Below are positions 55,861-64,000 of a stretch of 64,000 nt of DNA, piece by piece. The translations under genes were made by a program, and so were the position numbers. Each line of letters opens with the position of its first letter. The stretch's first letter is position 1. Source of the DNA: Flavobacteriaceae bacterium S0862 (GTDB lineage Bacteria; Bacteroidota; Bacteroidia; Flavobacteriales; Flavobacteriaceae); contig JALKAW010000001.1 of the NCBI GenBank assembly GCA_023015825.1, positions 372,001 through 436,000 on the forward strand, in the 5' to 3' direction. The notes below the pieces were generated by a model, which saw only the letters and a program-made list of their open reading frames with translations, was not told the origin of the DNA and searched no databases.

Positions 55861-57798
55861 ATGAAGAAATTTTTAGTTAGTTTAAGTTTTGTAATACTTT
55901 TTAGCATGTCTGCTAAAGCACAAGATTATAAAACACATAAAGTAAAGGTTGGTGAAACCATTGAGAGTATTGCAAAAATATACATGGTTACACCTTACGA
56001 TATTTATGCTTTAAACCCTGATGCTAAAAACAGCCTGCAACCTAATATGGTAATTATTATACCTGAATCTAAGGTGTTAGATAGTCCTGTGGAGACAGAA
56101 GTTACTAAATTGGTTGGTTATAAAACACATAAAGTAAAACGTAGAGAAACTTTATATAGCATTAGTAAAATTTATAATGTGACCGTTGATGATTTAAAAA
56201 AGCATAACAATAGATTATATTCTGAAAATTTAAGAAAAGGAGATAGGATAAATATTCCAAAATACGATAAAGTAAATACCACCACCACTTTAGAAAATAC
56301 CCTAAGAAGTTATCAAGTACAGCCTAAAGAAGGCAAATGGCGCATCGCTTATAAATTTGGAATTACTGTTGATGAGTTAGAAAAACTGAATCCTAAAATA
56401 GCAGATACTTTACAAGTTGGTCAAAAAATCAATGTACCAAATATTGCTAATAACGAAGAAAAAAAGATTGATGAAGAGTTTGGTTATTACACAGTTGTAC
56501 CTCGTGAAGGTTTTTTCGCTTTAAAACGTAAACTAGGTTTATCACAAGAGGAAATAGAAGAATTAAATCCCGAGTTAAAAGAAGGCGGTTTAAAAGCAGG
56601 TATGATTATTAAAGTGCCTAAAGATGTTAATGAAAATACTGGATCGGGAGATATTGAGCGTTCAGTATTAGCTAATAAAATAAACAATTACGAAACAAAG
56701 AACTTGGCAGTGATGCTACCTTTTAGATTGGATCGTGTTGATGTGAACGCTACAGAAGATATAAAGAATATGTTAAGTGACGAAAACGCTTTAATAACTA
56801 GGACCATAGATTTTCATACAGGTGTTTTAATGGCCATAGATTCTGCTAAGCAGTTAGGTGTTTCTACCAAGTTAGACGTATATGATACTAAAGCAAGAGA
56901 AAGCGAAGTTGCAAATATTATTAATGGCAAAGATTTTTCAAATTATGATGCAGTTATAGGACCATTCATCCCCCAAAATTTTGATCGCGCTGCTGCAATG
57001 TTACGTCGCGATAATGTGCCAATGGTGTCTCCAGTAATGGAAACTAGCAATCTATATAACAATGTATTTCAAACCATTCCAACAAATGAATTGAAACGTA
57101 AACGCATTGTAGAATTTGTAAAGCAATTAGATACAGTTCCTAGTCGTATTTTAATTATTTCCGATCAAAAACATCGCAATGAAAACAACCTCCTAAAGCA
57201 AGAATTTTCATTATCTAAACAGATTTTTTCTCGTGTTGATGATGAAACAGGAAAAGATCAATTTTACATTTTGAAGGATGATATTGAAGAAGAACTTAGA
57301 GAAGGTCTTAATATGGTCTTTCTAGAATCAGATAACGAAGGCTTTATATCTAACGTAACAAGTATGTTGTCGGGGTTTATCGGTTTTGATGAAGAGTTGG
57401 AAATTGAACGTGAAGTAGTACTGTTAACAAGCGATAAGAATGGAGCTTTTGACCGCGATAATGTATCTAATATTACCCTGTCTAAGTTGAAATTCCATTA
57501 TCCATCACCCAATAGGCCAATTAGCGAAGATCAAACGGATAGTTTTGTAAAAGCCTACCAAAAAAAGTTTTACACCACTCCAAATCGTTATGCTATTAGA
57601 GGTTTTGACCTTACAATGGATGTGTTGCTACGTTTGGCTTATGCAGACGATTTATACGATGCGTCTTCAAACGATATTGAAACCGAGTATGTCGAGAACA
57701 AATTCCGCTATGGTAAAAAAATGTTTGGAGGTTACTACAACGAAGCCATATATATTGTAAAGTTTGATAATCTTAGAATTGTTGAAGTAAAACAATAA
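55861..57798 (+). CDS. LysM-repeat protein with periplasmic-binding-like domain
   Basis: 645 residues; signal peptide to about residue 21 (SMSAKAQ). Four LysM repeats lie at about 24-70, 82-128, 145-190 and 208-255 (each with G-E-T/K, I-A-K-x-Y/F-x-V/I-T, L-x-x-x-N and P). From about 275 to 620 a Leu/Ile/Val-binding-like two-lobed domain (VMLPFRLDRVD, YDAVIGPFIPQNFDRAAAMLR, VPMVSPVMETSNLYNN). Such proteins occur widely in Bacteroidota, likely peptidoglycan-bound sensors or assembly factors. Independent unit between guaA and a DUF922-like gene. Confidence 0.9.
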   Translation: MKKFLVSLSFVILFSMSAKAQDYKTHKVKVGETIESIAKIYMVTPYDIYALNPDAKNSLQPNMVIIIPESKVLDSPVETEVTKLVGYKTHKVKRRETLYSISKIYNVTVDDLKKHNNRLYSENLRKGDRINIPKYDKVNTTTTLENTLRSYQVQPKEGKWRIAYKFGITVDELEKLNPKIADTLQVGQKINVPNIANNEEKKIDEEFGYYTVVPREGFFALKRKLGLSQEEIEELNPELKEGGLKAGMIIKVPKDVNENTGSGDIERSVLANKINNYETKNLAVMLPFRLDRVDVNATEDIKNMLSDENALITRTIDFHTGVLMAIDSAKQLGVSTKLDVYDTKARESEVANIINGKDFSNYDAVIGPFIPQNFDRAAAMLRRDNVPMVSPVMETSNLYNNVFQTIPTNELKRKRIVEFVKQLDTVPSRILIISDQKHRNENNLLKQEFSLSKQIFSRVDDETGKDQFYILKDDIEEELREGLNMVFLESDNEGFISNVTSMLSGFIGFDEELEIEREVVLLTSDKNGAFDRDNVSNITLSKLKFHYPSPNRPISEDQTDSFVKAYQKKFYTTPNRYAIRGFDLTMDVLLRLAYADDLYDASSNDIETEYVENKFRYGKKMFGGYYNEAIYIVKFDNLRIVEVKQ

Positions 57799-57841
57799 TA
57801 GTAATTAATCTTGCGTTTTTTCTGTAATTAATTGCTTTGCT

Positions 57842-58375
57842 ATGCACAGGTTTTTTTTAGTTTGTTTATTGTCCTTTTTCCTATTTCAAGATGGTCCAAC
57901 TATTAGTTGGGATTTAAACAACCGATTAGAATGGAGTGATTTTCGTGGCGAACCAAGACCTAGTAATAACTCAGTAGCAGTTACAGCTTCAGGAATTACG
58001 TTTAGTTATTCTACAAAAAAATCAGATACTCGATTAATAGATTATCATTATAATATACGTGCCGATTTCTATCCTAACAAATCTTGGTATTTGAATGAGA
58101 AAGCGGATAATAATATATTAAATCACGAACGATTGCATTTTGATATTACCGAGCTCCATGCACGTATGTTTAGGCAGCGTATTGAAAAAACGAGGTTCAC
58201 AATGAATATTGATGCCCAAATGAATCGTTTACATGAAGCTATTAACAAAGAGTTGGAAGCATTACAAAATAGATATGATGCTGAAACTAGGCATTCTCAA
58301 GACATAGAGAAACAACAAGAGTGGCAAACCAAGATAATTGAAGCACTTAATAAATTGTCACGTTACAGTTCATAA
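57842..58375 (+). CDS. DUF922-like secreted metalloprotease-type protein
   Basis: 177 residues with an N-terminal hydrophobic stretch (MHRFFLVCLLSFFLF). The segments SWDLNNRLEWSDFRGEPRPSNNSVA and NILNHERLHFDITELHARMFRQRI match the DUF922 pattern. HERLH is an HExxH-type zinc motif at about residue 99. The family is regarded as putative secreted Zn-dependent proteases; activity is unproven. It overlaps the next gene by one base (TAATG). Confidence 0.75.
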   Translation: MHRFFLVCLLSFFLFQDGPTISWDLNNRLEWSDFRGEPRPSNNSVAVTASGITFSYSTKKSDTRLIDYHYNIRADFYPNKSWYLNEKADNNILNHERLHFDITELHARMFRQRIEKTRFTMNIDAQMNRLHEAINKELEALQNRYDAETRHSQDIEKQQEWQTKIIEALNKLSRYSS

Positions 58376-58605
58376 TGCTCAACGAAAATCAAAGCAAACA
58401 ATTTCTAGTAAAACTAGCTAACACCAAAATGCCATATGGTAAATATAAAGGCAGGTACATGATAGATTTACCTGAACATTATGTGGTTTGGTATAGAAGC
58501 AAAGGCTTCCCTAAGGGACAAATAGGTGAAATGCTAGCAACTGTTTACGAACTTAAAGTAAATGGTTTGGAAGAGTTGGTTAGAACCATTAGAAGAACGT
58601 CTTAA
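58375..58605 (+). CDS. DUF3820 family protein
   Basis: 76 residues: MPYGKYKGRYMIDLPEHYVVWYRSKGFPKGQIG is the DUF3820 signature (P-F/Y-G-K-Y-K-G-x-x-I-x-D-L-P-x-x-Y-x-x-W). The same module is fused to the exonuclease at 33626. Function unknown, possibly nucleic acid related from that fusion. Start overlaps the stop of the DUF922-like gene, so translation is coupled. Confidence 0.85.
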   Translation: MLNENQSKQFLVKLANTKMPYGKYKGRYMIDLPEHYVVWYRSKGFPKGQIGEMLATVYELKVNGLEELVRTIRRTS

Positions 58606-59102
58606 TTATCTATAGAACGTATAATACTTGGCTTGTCGGTAGAAGCAACGTGGTCTATTTTCCAGTCGTTATCATATTTTTTATAAATAGCAGTCCAAGC
58701 AAAATGAGTTTCACTTTCAACTAAACTATCGTTTTCATTTTTGTATGCTACACGCACCACCTTATCAACTATGGTATATGCCATACTACCATCGTCAGAA
58801 AATCTAACTATAGGTTCGGAGACATCATCCCATTTTACAAATTCCACAGATGAGAAATAGTTGTTGTATCTTGAAATAGTAACTTCTTTTGTTGGTTTAC
58901 TTATTTCGCCTTTGTTTACAGAAATAAAATTTTTAGAAAGTTGGTTTGCAAAAGCAATAGAATCTTTGTTAAAGTGATACTCTCTTTGAGAGTGATGCAT
59001 TTTTAATATATTTTCGGTTTCCTTTTCAATGGAAAACGATACTGGTTTGTTGCACGAAAAGCATAGTATTATTAAAAGGCTGATGAGGTAGAGTTTATTC
59101 AT
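58602..59102 (-). CDS. NTF2-like lipoprotein
   Basis: 166 residues. Lipoprotein signal MNKLYLISLLIILCFSC (Cys17). The mature domain has an NTF2/SnoaL-like order: helical start with MHHSQREYHFNKDS, then curved strands ending ETHFAWTAIYKKYDNDWKIDHVAST. This cone-shaped fold usually binds small molecules or forms dimers. No active-site residues can be assigned. Convergent with the DUF3820 gene, overlapping by 4 bases. Confidence 0.75.
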   Translation of the reverse strand: MNKLYLISLLIILCFSCNKPVSFSIEKETENILKMHHSQREYHFNKDSIAFANQLSKNFISVNKGEISKPTKEVTISRYNNYFSSVEFVKWDDVSEPIVRFSDDGSMAYTIVDKVVRVAYKNENDSLVESETHFAWTAIYKKYDNDWKIDHVASTDKPSIIRSIDN

Positions 59103-59149
59103 AGTTATTTTAGGTAAATTGAATTATGAAGTCAATGATATAGTATTAT

Positions 59150-59749
59150 TTAAAGTTCTTTAATAGTAATATTTCTCCAACTCACTTTTACATCACCTCC
59201 ACTATGAATTTGTAAAACTATTCCTCCTTCTCCTTCACCAATTTTTTCGTCTTTAAAGTCAACCATTTTAGTACCATTTAACCAAGAAGTTAAATTAGCA
59301 CCTTGAACTTTAATTTTCATTAAATTCCATTCACCTTCCTTTAAAACTTTTTCATTTTCCGGGTCAGGTTTTATTAACCATCCACGACCATAAGATTCGT
59401 AGACACCGCCTGTGTGATTTCCCATTGGCGCAACTTCAACTTGCCAACCTTTCACTTTAATACCATCGACTGTAGATCTAATAAAAACGCCACTATTTCC
59501 ATTAGATTCTTGTTTAAATTCTAAGGTTAAAATAAAATCTTTATAGTGTTTGTTAGTTCCTAGGTAACCATACTCTTTATCATCACCGCTTTCACATATT
59601 AATAGACCATCATTTACATACCATTTTTCTGTACCATAAATTTGCCATCCTTCTAAATTTTTACCATTAAAAAGTGATACGGTTTGTGCTTTTGAAACTC
59701 CTTGAAAAGCAAAAGCTAATACAAATAGCATTATGTTAGATTTCATCAT
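59150..59749 (-). CDS. DUF1080 (3-keto-disaccharide hydrolase-type) secreted protein
   Basis: 199 residues with a signal peptide (to about SKAQ, residue 22). The concanavalin-like DUF1080 fold is clear: VSLFNGKNLEGWQIYGTEKWYVNDGLLIC, LTLEFKQESNGNSGVFIRS, AGNHTGGVYESYGRGWLI-type segment and GGIVLQIHSGGDVKVSWRNI. Family members hydrolyse 3-keto glycosides or bind sugars outside the cytoplasm. A single gene, just left of an A repeat. Confidence 0.88.
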   Translation of the reverse strand: MMKSNIMLFVLAFAFQGVSKAQTVSLFNGKNLEGWQIYGTEKWYVNDGLLICESGDDKEYGYLGTNKHYKDFILTLEFKQESNGNSGVFIRSTVDGIKVKGWQVEVAPMGNHTGGVYESYGRGWLIKPDPENEKVLKEGEWNLMKIKVQGANLTSWLNGTKMVDFKDEKIGEGEGGIVLQIHSGGDVKVSWRNITIKEL

Positions 59750-60130
59750 GGCAATGTAGTTTTATGATTACTTTACTAAGGTAACTAATTTTAGATGAAT
59801 ATAATTTTGGAGGTTCGTTTAACGTGTTTGTGTATGATTTTTTGCGTTGATTAAGCAACTAATTTAGTAAATACAAACTGAATAGAAAATCCGCGAGGAT
59901 TTTCGTAAGTAAGCTTGCACTAGCAATGAATTATACACGTTGTTGTACACTGGCTTTTATTAAATTCAGTAAATTAGTTTAAATGATAAATATCATTTTA
60001 TAAATTAAATAAATGACTTATTTTCTGCCTGATATTAAGGATAATAAATTTATATTTTAGAAAGTAAGCAAATTAACACAAGCAAAGATTAATGAAGTTA
60101 AAAAAAAATTCAAATTATAAAGTATTTAAA
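59750..60130. other. 381-base intergenic region holding an A repeat
   Basis: Only the A repeat (59814-59950) is recognised. The rest, 59951-60130, is very AT-rich (TTATATTTTAG near 60050) and carries the promoter of the Met-rich gene, without a clear consensus. Confidence 0.6.
59814..59950. repeat. A-type intergenic repeat, long copy
   Basis: Begins TTCGTTTAACGTGTTTGTGT and has AATTATACACGTTGT near its end, as at 27111-27253. Internal perfect hairpin GAAAATCC-GCGA-GGATTTTC (59885-59904), with a GNRA-type tetraloop if transcribed. Confidence 0.75.
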
Positions 60131-60577
60131 ATGAGTATTATGAAAACAATAATAATGATTATTTCGATTTTAGGGTTTATAACTTTAAGTAGCTGCAACC
60201 AGAAAATAGACGTAAGTAAACTCCTTGGTAATTCTGAAATGAGAAGTGAAATTTTTGAAGCAATTGCAAGCGACCATGACCACATGATGTCATTTATGGA
60301 ATCAATGCAAAGTAATGATCATGCGATGCAAATGATGCAAGGTAATTATATGATGATGGGAAATATGATGAAGGGTCGTGGTATGGATATGATGATGAAA
60401 GATAGTATGATGATGCACAATATGACGCGGAACATGATGAAGAACAAAAAAATGATGGGAAATATGATGCAAATGATGAATAATGAAGGAATGATTAGCT
60501 ACGAATGCATGCAAGCCATGATGAAAACAATGAATGGGATGGGAATGATGAACCAAGATGAAGATAATAATATGTAA
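60131..60577 (+). CDS. Met/His-rich lipoprotein, putative copper binding
   Basis: 148 residues from ATG 60131 (an ATG at 60140 or 60092 is also possible). The signal MKTIIMIISILGFITLSSC gives a lipid-anchored protein. The mature part is extraordinarily rich in methionine, about one residue in four, mostly as MM and MMM runs with interspersed His (SDHDHMMSFM, KDSMMMHNM) and one Cys. Such Met clusters bind Cu(I) or Ag(I) in known periplasmic metallochaperones. Helical spacing suggests two or three amphipathic helices. Paired with a SHOCT protein 39 bases downstream. Confidence 0.75.
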   Translation: MSIMKTIIMIISILGFITLSSCNQKIDVSKLLGNSEMRSEIFEAIASDHDHMMSFMESMQSNDHAMQMMQGNYMMMGNMMKGRGMDMMMKDSMMMHNMTRNMMKNKKMMGNMMQMMNNEGMISYECMQAMMKTMNGMGMMNQDEDNNM

Positions 60578-60616
60578 TTATTAAAATTATTTAGCAACTT
60601 AAAAATTAGTTTAATT

Positions 60617-60835
60617 ATGCACCACGGTGACGGACATTTTTTTGGAATGCATTTTTTATGGTGGATTGTAGGATTATTTGTACTGATTGGAATTTTCTGG
60701 TTTCTTTATGAAATATCTTTTCGAGGACCAAAAAAAGACGACTCGTTACAAATTCTTAAAAAACGATTTGCCAGTGGCAAAATCTCGAAAGAAGAATATG
60801 AAGAGTCAAAGAAAATTTTAGAAGCGGATCTTTAA
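60617..60835 (+). CDS. Small SHOCT-domain membrane protein
   Basis: 72 residues. His-rich start MHHGDGHFFGMHF, one membrane helix (about 14-37), then a SHOCT domain (LQILKKRFASGKISKEEYEESKKIL). This small two-helix motif mediates protein interaction. The N-terminal histidines with the upstream Met-rich protein fit a copper-handling pair, an inference from composition and adjacency. Confidence 0.85.
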   Translation: MHHGDGHFFGMHFLWWIVGLFVLIGIFWFLYEISFRGPKKDDSLQILKKRFASGKISKEEYEESKKILEADL

Positions 60836-60890
60836 TTAATTAAAAAATAAATAAGCCTTCTGTTGTATTTTTAAGCTGCCTTTTTTAGCT

Positions 60891-60952
60891 TGTGTACAAC
60901 TGTTATGATATGGTTTCGTTTTAATAAACTATATCGATAGTTAAACGAAGTT
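60891..60952. repeat. B-type intergenic repeat
   Basis: From TGTGTACAAC to GTTAAACGAAGTT. Stem GATAT (60907-60911) / ATATC (60931-60935), inner GTTT/AAAC, loop CGTTTTAAT. Ends and loop match the copies at 10624 and 28241; stem bases differ but still pair. Confidence 0.7.
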
Positions 60953-60974
60953 AGTGTTTTTAAGTAAGAAAATC

Positions 60975-61038
60975 AATACGTAGTTCTACGTATTCAAGCC
61001 ATATATAAAGGTTATTAACAATGGCTTATAAATAACCT
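60975..61038 (+). ncRNA. Hairpin and possible pseudoknot upstream of pyrG
   Basis: First AATACGTA-GTTC-TACGTATT (60975-60994), a perfect 8-pair hairpin. Then interleaved pairs: AAGCCAT (60996-61002) with ATGGCTT (61021-61027), and AGGTTATT (61009-61016) with AATAACCT (61031-61038). The crossing order is that of an H-type pseudoknot. It lies ahead of the pyrG -7 box, so it would be in RNA only if transcription starts further upstream. Confidence 0.35.
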
Positions 61039-61070
61039 AAAACAAAGCCCAGATAAGTGTAGAAATTTTG

Positions 61071-61078
61071 TAAATTTG
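61071..61078 (+). promoter_or_regulatory. -7 box of pyrG
   Basis: TAAATTTG, 20 bases before the ATG. Fits TAnnTTTG; no TTG at the standard distance upstream. Confidence 0.5.
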
Positions 61079-61089
61079 CCTGCGTTTAA

Positions 61090-62733
<1,644 letters not shown>

Positions 62734-62768
62734 TTAGAACAATGGATAGCTTTTTGTTAGGTAAAAAC

Positions 62769-62776
62769 TATATTTG
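62769..62776 (+). promoter_or_regulatory. -7 box of yidC
   Basis: TATATTTG, 48 bases before the yidC ATG, fits TAnnTTTG. No -33 at the usual spacing. Confidence 0.35.
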
Positions 62777-62824
62777 TCCTTCCCTAAAATAGAAGGAATC
62801 TTTTTAATAAGACAACAGTAATAC

Positions 62825-64000
62825 ATGGAAGAAAAAAAATTAGACATTAATTCAATCATAGGTTTTGTACTTATTGCGTTGATATTAGTATACATGCTCT
62901 ATCAAAACCAGCCAACGCCTGAAGAATTACAAGCACAGGAAGAAGCAAAACAAGAGCAAATTGAAGCTGAAAGAGTGGCCGAAGATGCCAAAGACGAATT
63001 TCAAGCAACACCAACAGATTTTACAGCAACTCAAACAGCCGATTCAACGCAACTAGCTGCTTTACAAAATAGAATAGGCTCATTTGCTTATTCAGCTTCT
63101 TTACCATCAGCGCAAGATGCAACAACTGTTTTAGAGAATGACGTGCTAAAAATTACAGTTAATAATAAAGGTGGTTATTTTGAAGAAGTAAAACTAAAGG
63201 AGTTTGTAAATCACGATTCTGTTCCTGTATATTTAATTAAGGATCAAAATGCGTTATTCAATCTTAATTTTGGAACTTCAGATAATAGAACTTTAAACAC
63301 AAAAGACCTTTATTTTCAACCAAATCTAACTAAAAGTGGTGAAAATCAAGTACTATCAATGAAATTGAAAGTATCTGAAACACAATTTTTAGAATATCGT
63401 TACGAGCTTAAACCTAACGATTATATGTTAGGATTTACCGTAAGGTCACAAGGATTAAGTAATGTAATTAATACTTCCCAAGATGTCCGTTTAGATTGGA
63501 AACTAAAAGGAAGGCGTCACGCTAAAAGTATTTCTTACGAAAACCGTTATACACGTTTAACTTATGAGCATGAAAATGGTGATAAAGTAAGTAAGTTGTC
63601 TCAAGCAGGAAATGATGAAGAAGTTGAAGAAGATGTCAATTGGCTATCATTTAGACAACACTTTTTTAGTTCTATTTTATTAACCGACAAACCTTTTAAA
63701 ACAGCGTCACTAACTTCAGAGACATTATTGATAGATGAAGAGGTTGATACATTGTTTACAAAAAGCTATGCAGCATCTATTCCATTACAATTAAATGGAG
63801 GCGAACTAAATGAATCTATGAATATGTATTACGGTCCAACTGATGGTACTGTTTTAAAAACATATGATAGAAATCTTGAAGAAAGCATCCCTTATGGATG
63901 GGGAATTTTTGGATGGATTAATAAAAGTTTATTTATCCCGTTGTTTGGGTTTTTGAGCGGTATTTTTCCTTATGGAATAGCTATTATTATCATGACTATT
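62825..64000 (+). CDS. yidC: Membrane protein insertase YidC, N-terminal part
   Basis: 392 codons before the window ends. First membrane helix at about 9-24 (IIGFVLIALILVYMLYQNQP), a charged region, then the periplasmic beta-sandwich P1 domain (about 100-370; VLENDVLKITVNNKGGYFEEVKL, LSNVINTSQDVRLDWKL-type strands, NWLSFRQHFFSSILL). The last bases enter the next membrane region (PLFGFLSGIFPYGIAI). YidC inserts and folds inner membrane proteins with SecYEG. Confidence 0.95.
   Translation, partial: MEEKKLDINSIIGFVLIALILVYMLYQNQPTPEELQAQEEAKQEQIEAERVAEDAKDEFQATPTDFTATQTADSTQLAALQNRIGSFAYSASLPSAQDATTVLENDVLKITVNNKGGYFEEVKLKEFVNHDSVPVYLIKDQNALFNLNFGTSDNRTLNTKDLYFQPNLTKSGENQVLSMKLKVSETQFLEYRYELKPNDYMLGFTVRSQGLSNVINTSQDVRLDWKLKGRRHAKSISYENRYTRLTYEHENGDKVSKLSQAGNDEEVEEDVNWLSFRQHFFSSILLTDKPFKTASLTSETLLIDEEVDTLFTKSYAASIPLQLNGGELNESMNMYYGPTDGTVLKTYDRNLEESIPYGWGIFGWINKSLFIPLFGFLSGIFPYGIAIIIMTI

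Larger units (their letters stand above)
59814..60952. mobile_element. Putative cargo unit 3 (Met-rich/SHOCT pair between A and B repeats)
   Basis: An A repeat (59814-59950) on the left and a B repeat (60891-60952) on the right bracket two short genes. Outer ends TTCGTTTAAC and GTTAAACGAA are exact inverted copies; inner ends TTGTTGTACA and TGTACAAC are inverted too. Same arrangement as the units at 9028 and 27111. No mobility gene inside; mobility is inferred. Confidence 0.4.

Noticed and set aside
60302-60556. His-rich minus-strand reading frame of 84 codons
   Set aside because: It is the exact antisense of the Met-rich gene: ATG runs read as CAT give the many histidines. No own promoter or family.
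10624-60952. A and B repeats as integron attC sites
   Set aside because: GTTTAAC and GTTAAAC do fit RYYYAAC and GTTRRRY, but the other end of each repeat does not, copies lie tens of kilobases apart with core genes between, pairs are inverted rather than direct, and there is no integrase.

Overview
The window looks like a chromosome segment of a marine-type Flavobacteriaceae (Bacteroidota). It is AT-rich, gene starts mostly lack Shine-Dalgarno sequences, and several promoters carry the Bacteroidota -7 box TAnnTTTG. The gene content also fits: bacillithiol enzyme BshC, DUF4295 behind rpmB-rpmG, a short FtsY, TonB-dependent beta-barrel receptor, CarboxypepD_reg proteins, LysM plus periplasmic-binding lipoprotein-like protein, and DUF6090 proteins. 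There is no rRNA, tRNA, CRISPR array, phage or recognisable insertion sequence. The first gene (Hsp20) and the last gene (YidC) run off the ends.

Layout. 1-2.6 kb: Hsp20 end, small proteins, and an ECF sigma factor with a putative membrane anti-sigma partner, divergent from a DUF6249 membrane gene. 2.6-12.4 kb, almost all minus strand: membrane protein, MOSC-MFS pair, two secreted class C beta-lactamase-fold hydrolases, DEAD-box helicase, and two DUF6090 genes, one broken by an in-frame stop. 12.5-17.4 kb: DUF1059, HtpG and an S9 peptidase. 17.5-27 kb: FabH-like synthase, a decayed lipoprotein gene, TonB-type receptor, CoA-binding protein, sodium symporter, RecR, a glycosyltransferase and a 2-oxoacid dehydrogenase E2. 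27-33.5 kb is accessory: CsgG-like secreted protein, a frameshifted TonB-domain gene beside a membrane-bound winged-helix regulator, and a nitrilase/DinB/AraC-fusion cluster. 33.6-43 kb is a core plus-strand block: exonuclease, FAH hydrolase, Hpt, CinA, ribosomal proteins L28 and L33, DUF4295, FtsY, amidase and RimO. 43-51 kb: envelope proteins, AlkB and two large peptidases. 51-64 kb: BshC, PLP decarboxylase, GuaA, LysM protein, small proteins, a Met-rich lipoprotein with a SHOCT protein, PyrG and YidC.

The most interesting pattern is a family of dispersed, structured intergenic repeats. A left form (A: starts TTCGTTTAACG, ends near ACACGTTGT-GT-CA) and a right form (B: GCACAATGTT ... GTTAAACGAAGTT) occur as inverted pairs around three accessory cargo segments: 9.03-10.68 kb (DUF6090 genes), 27.1-28.3 kb (CsgG-like gene) and 59.8-60.95 kb (Met-rich/SHOCT pair). 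In all three the A form is on the left and B on the right, and the hairpin stems of B differ by compensatory changes around a conserved loop. This suggests a class of small cassette-like units, but no mobilising enzyme is visible here.

Other notable signals are two divergent, identical ECF-type promoters (TGTAACC-N17-GTCATA) around the sigma gene, three broken genes, an apparently leaderless guaA, and a hairpin plus possible pseudoknot upstream of pyrG.
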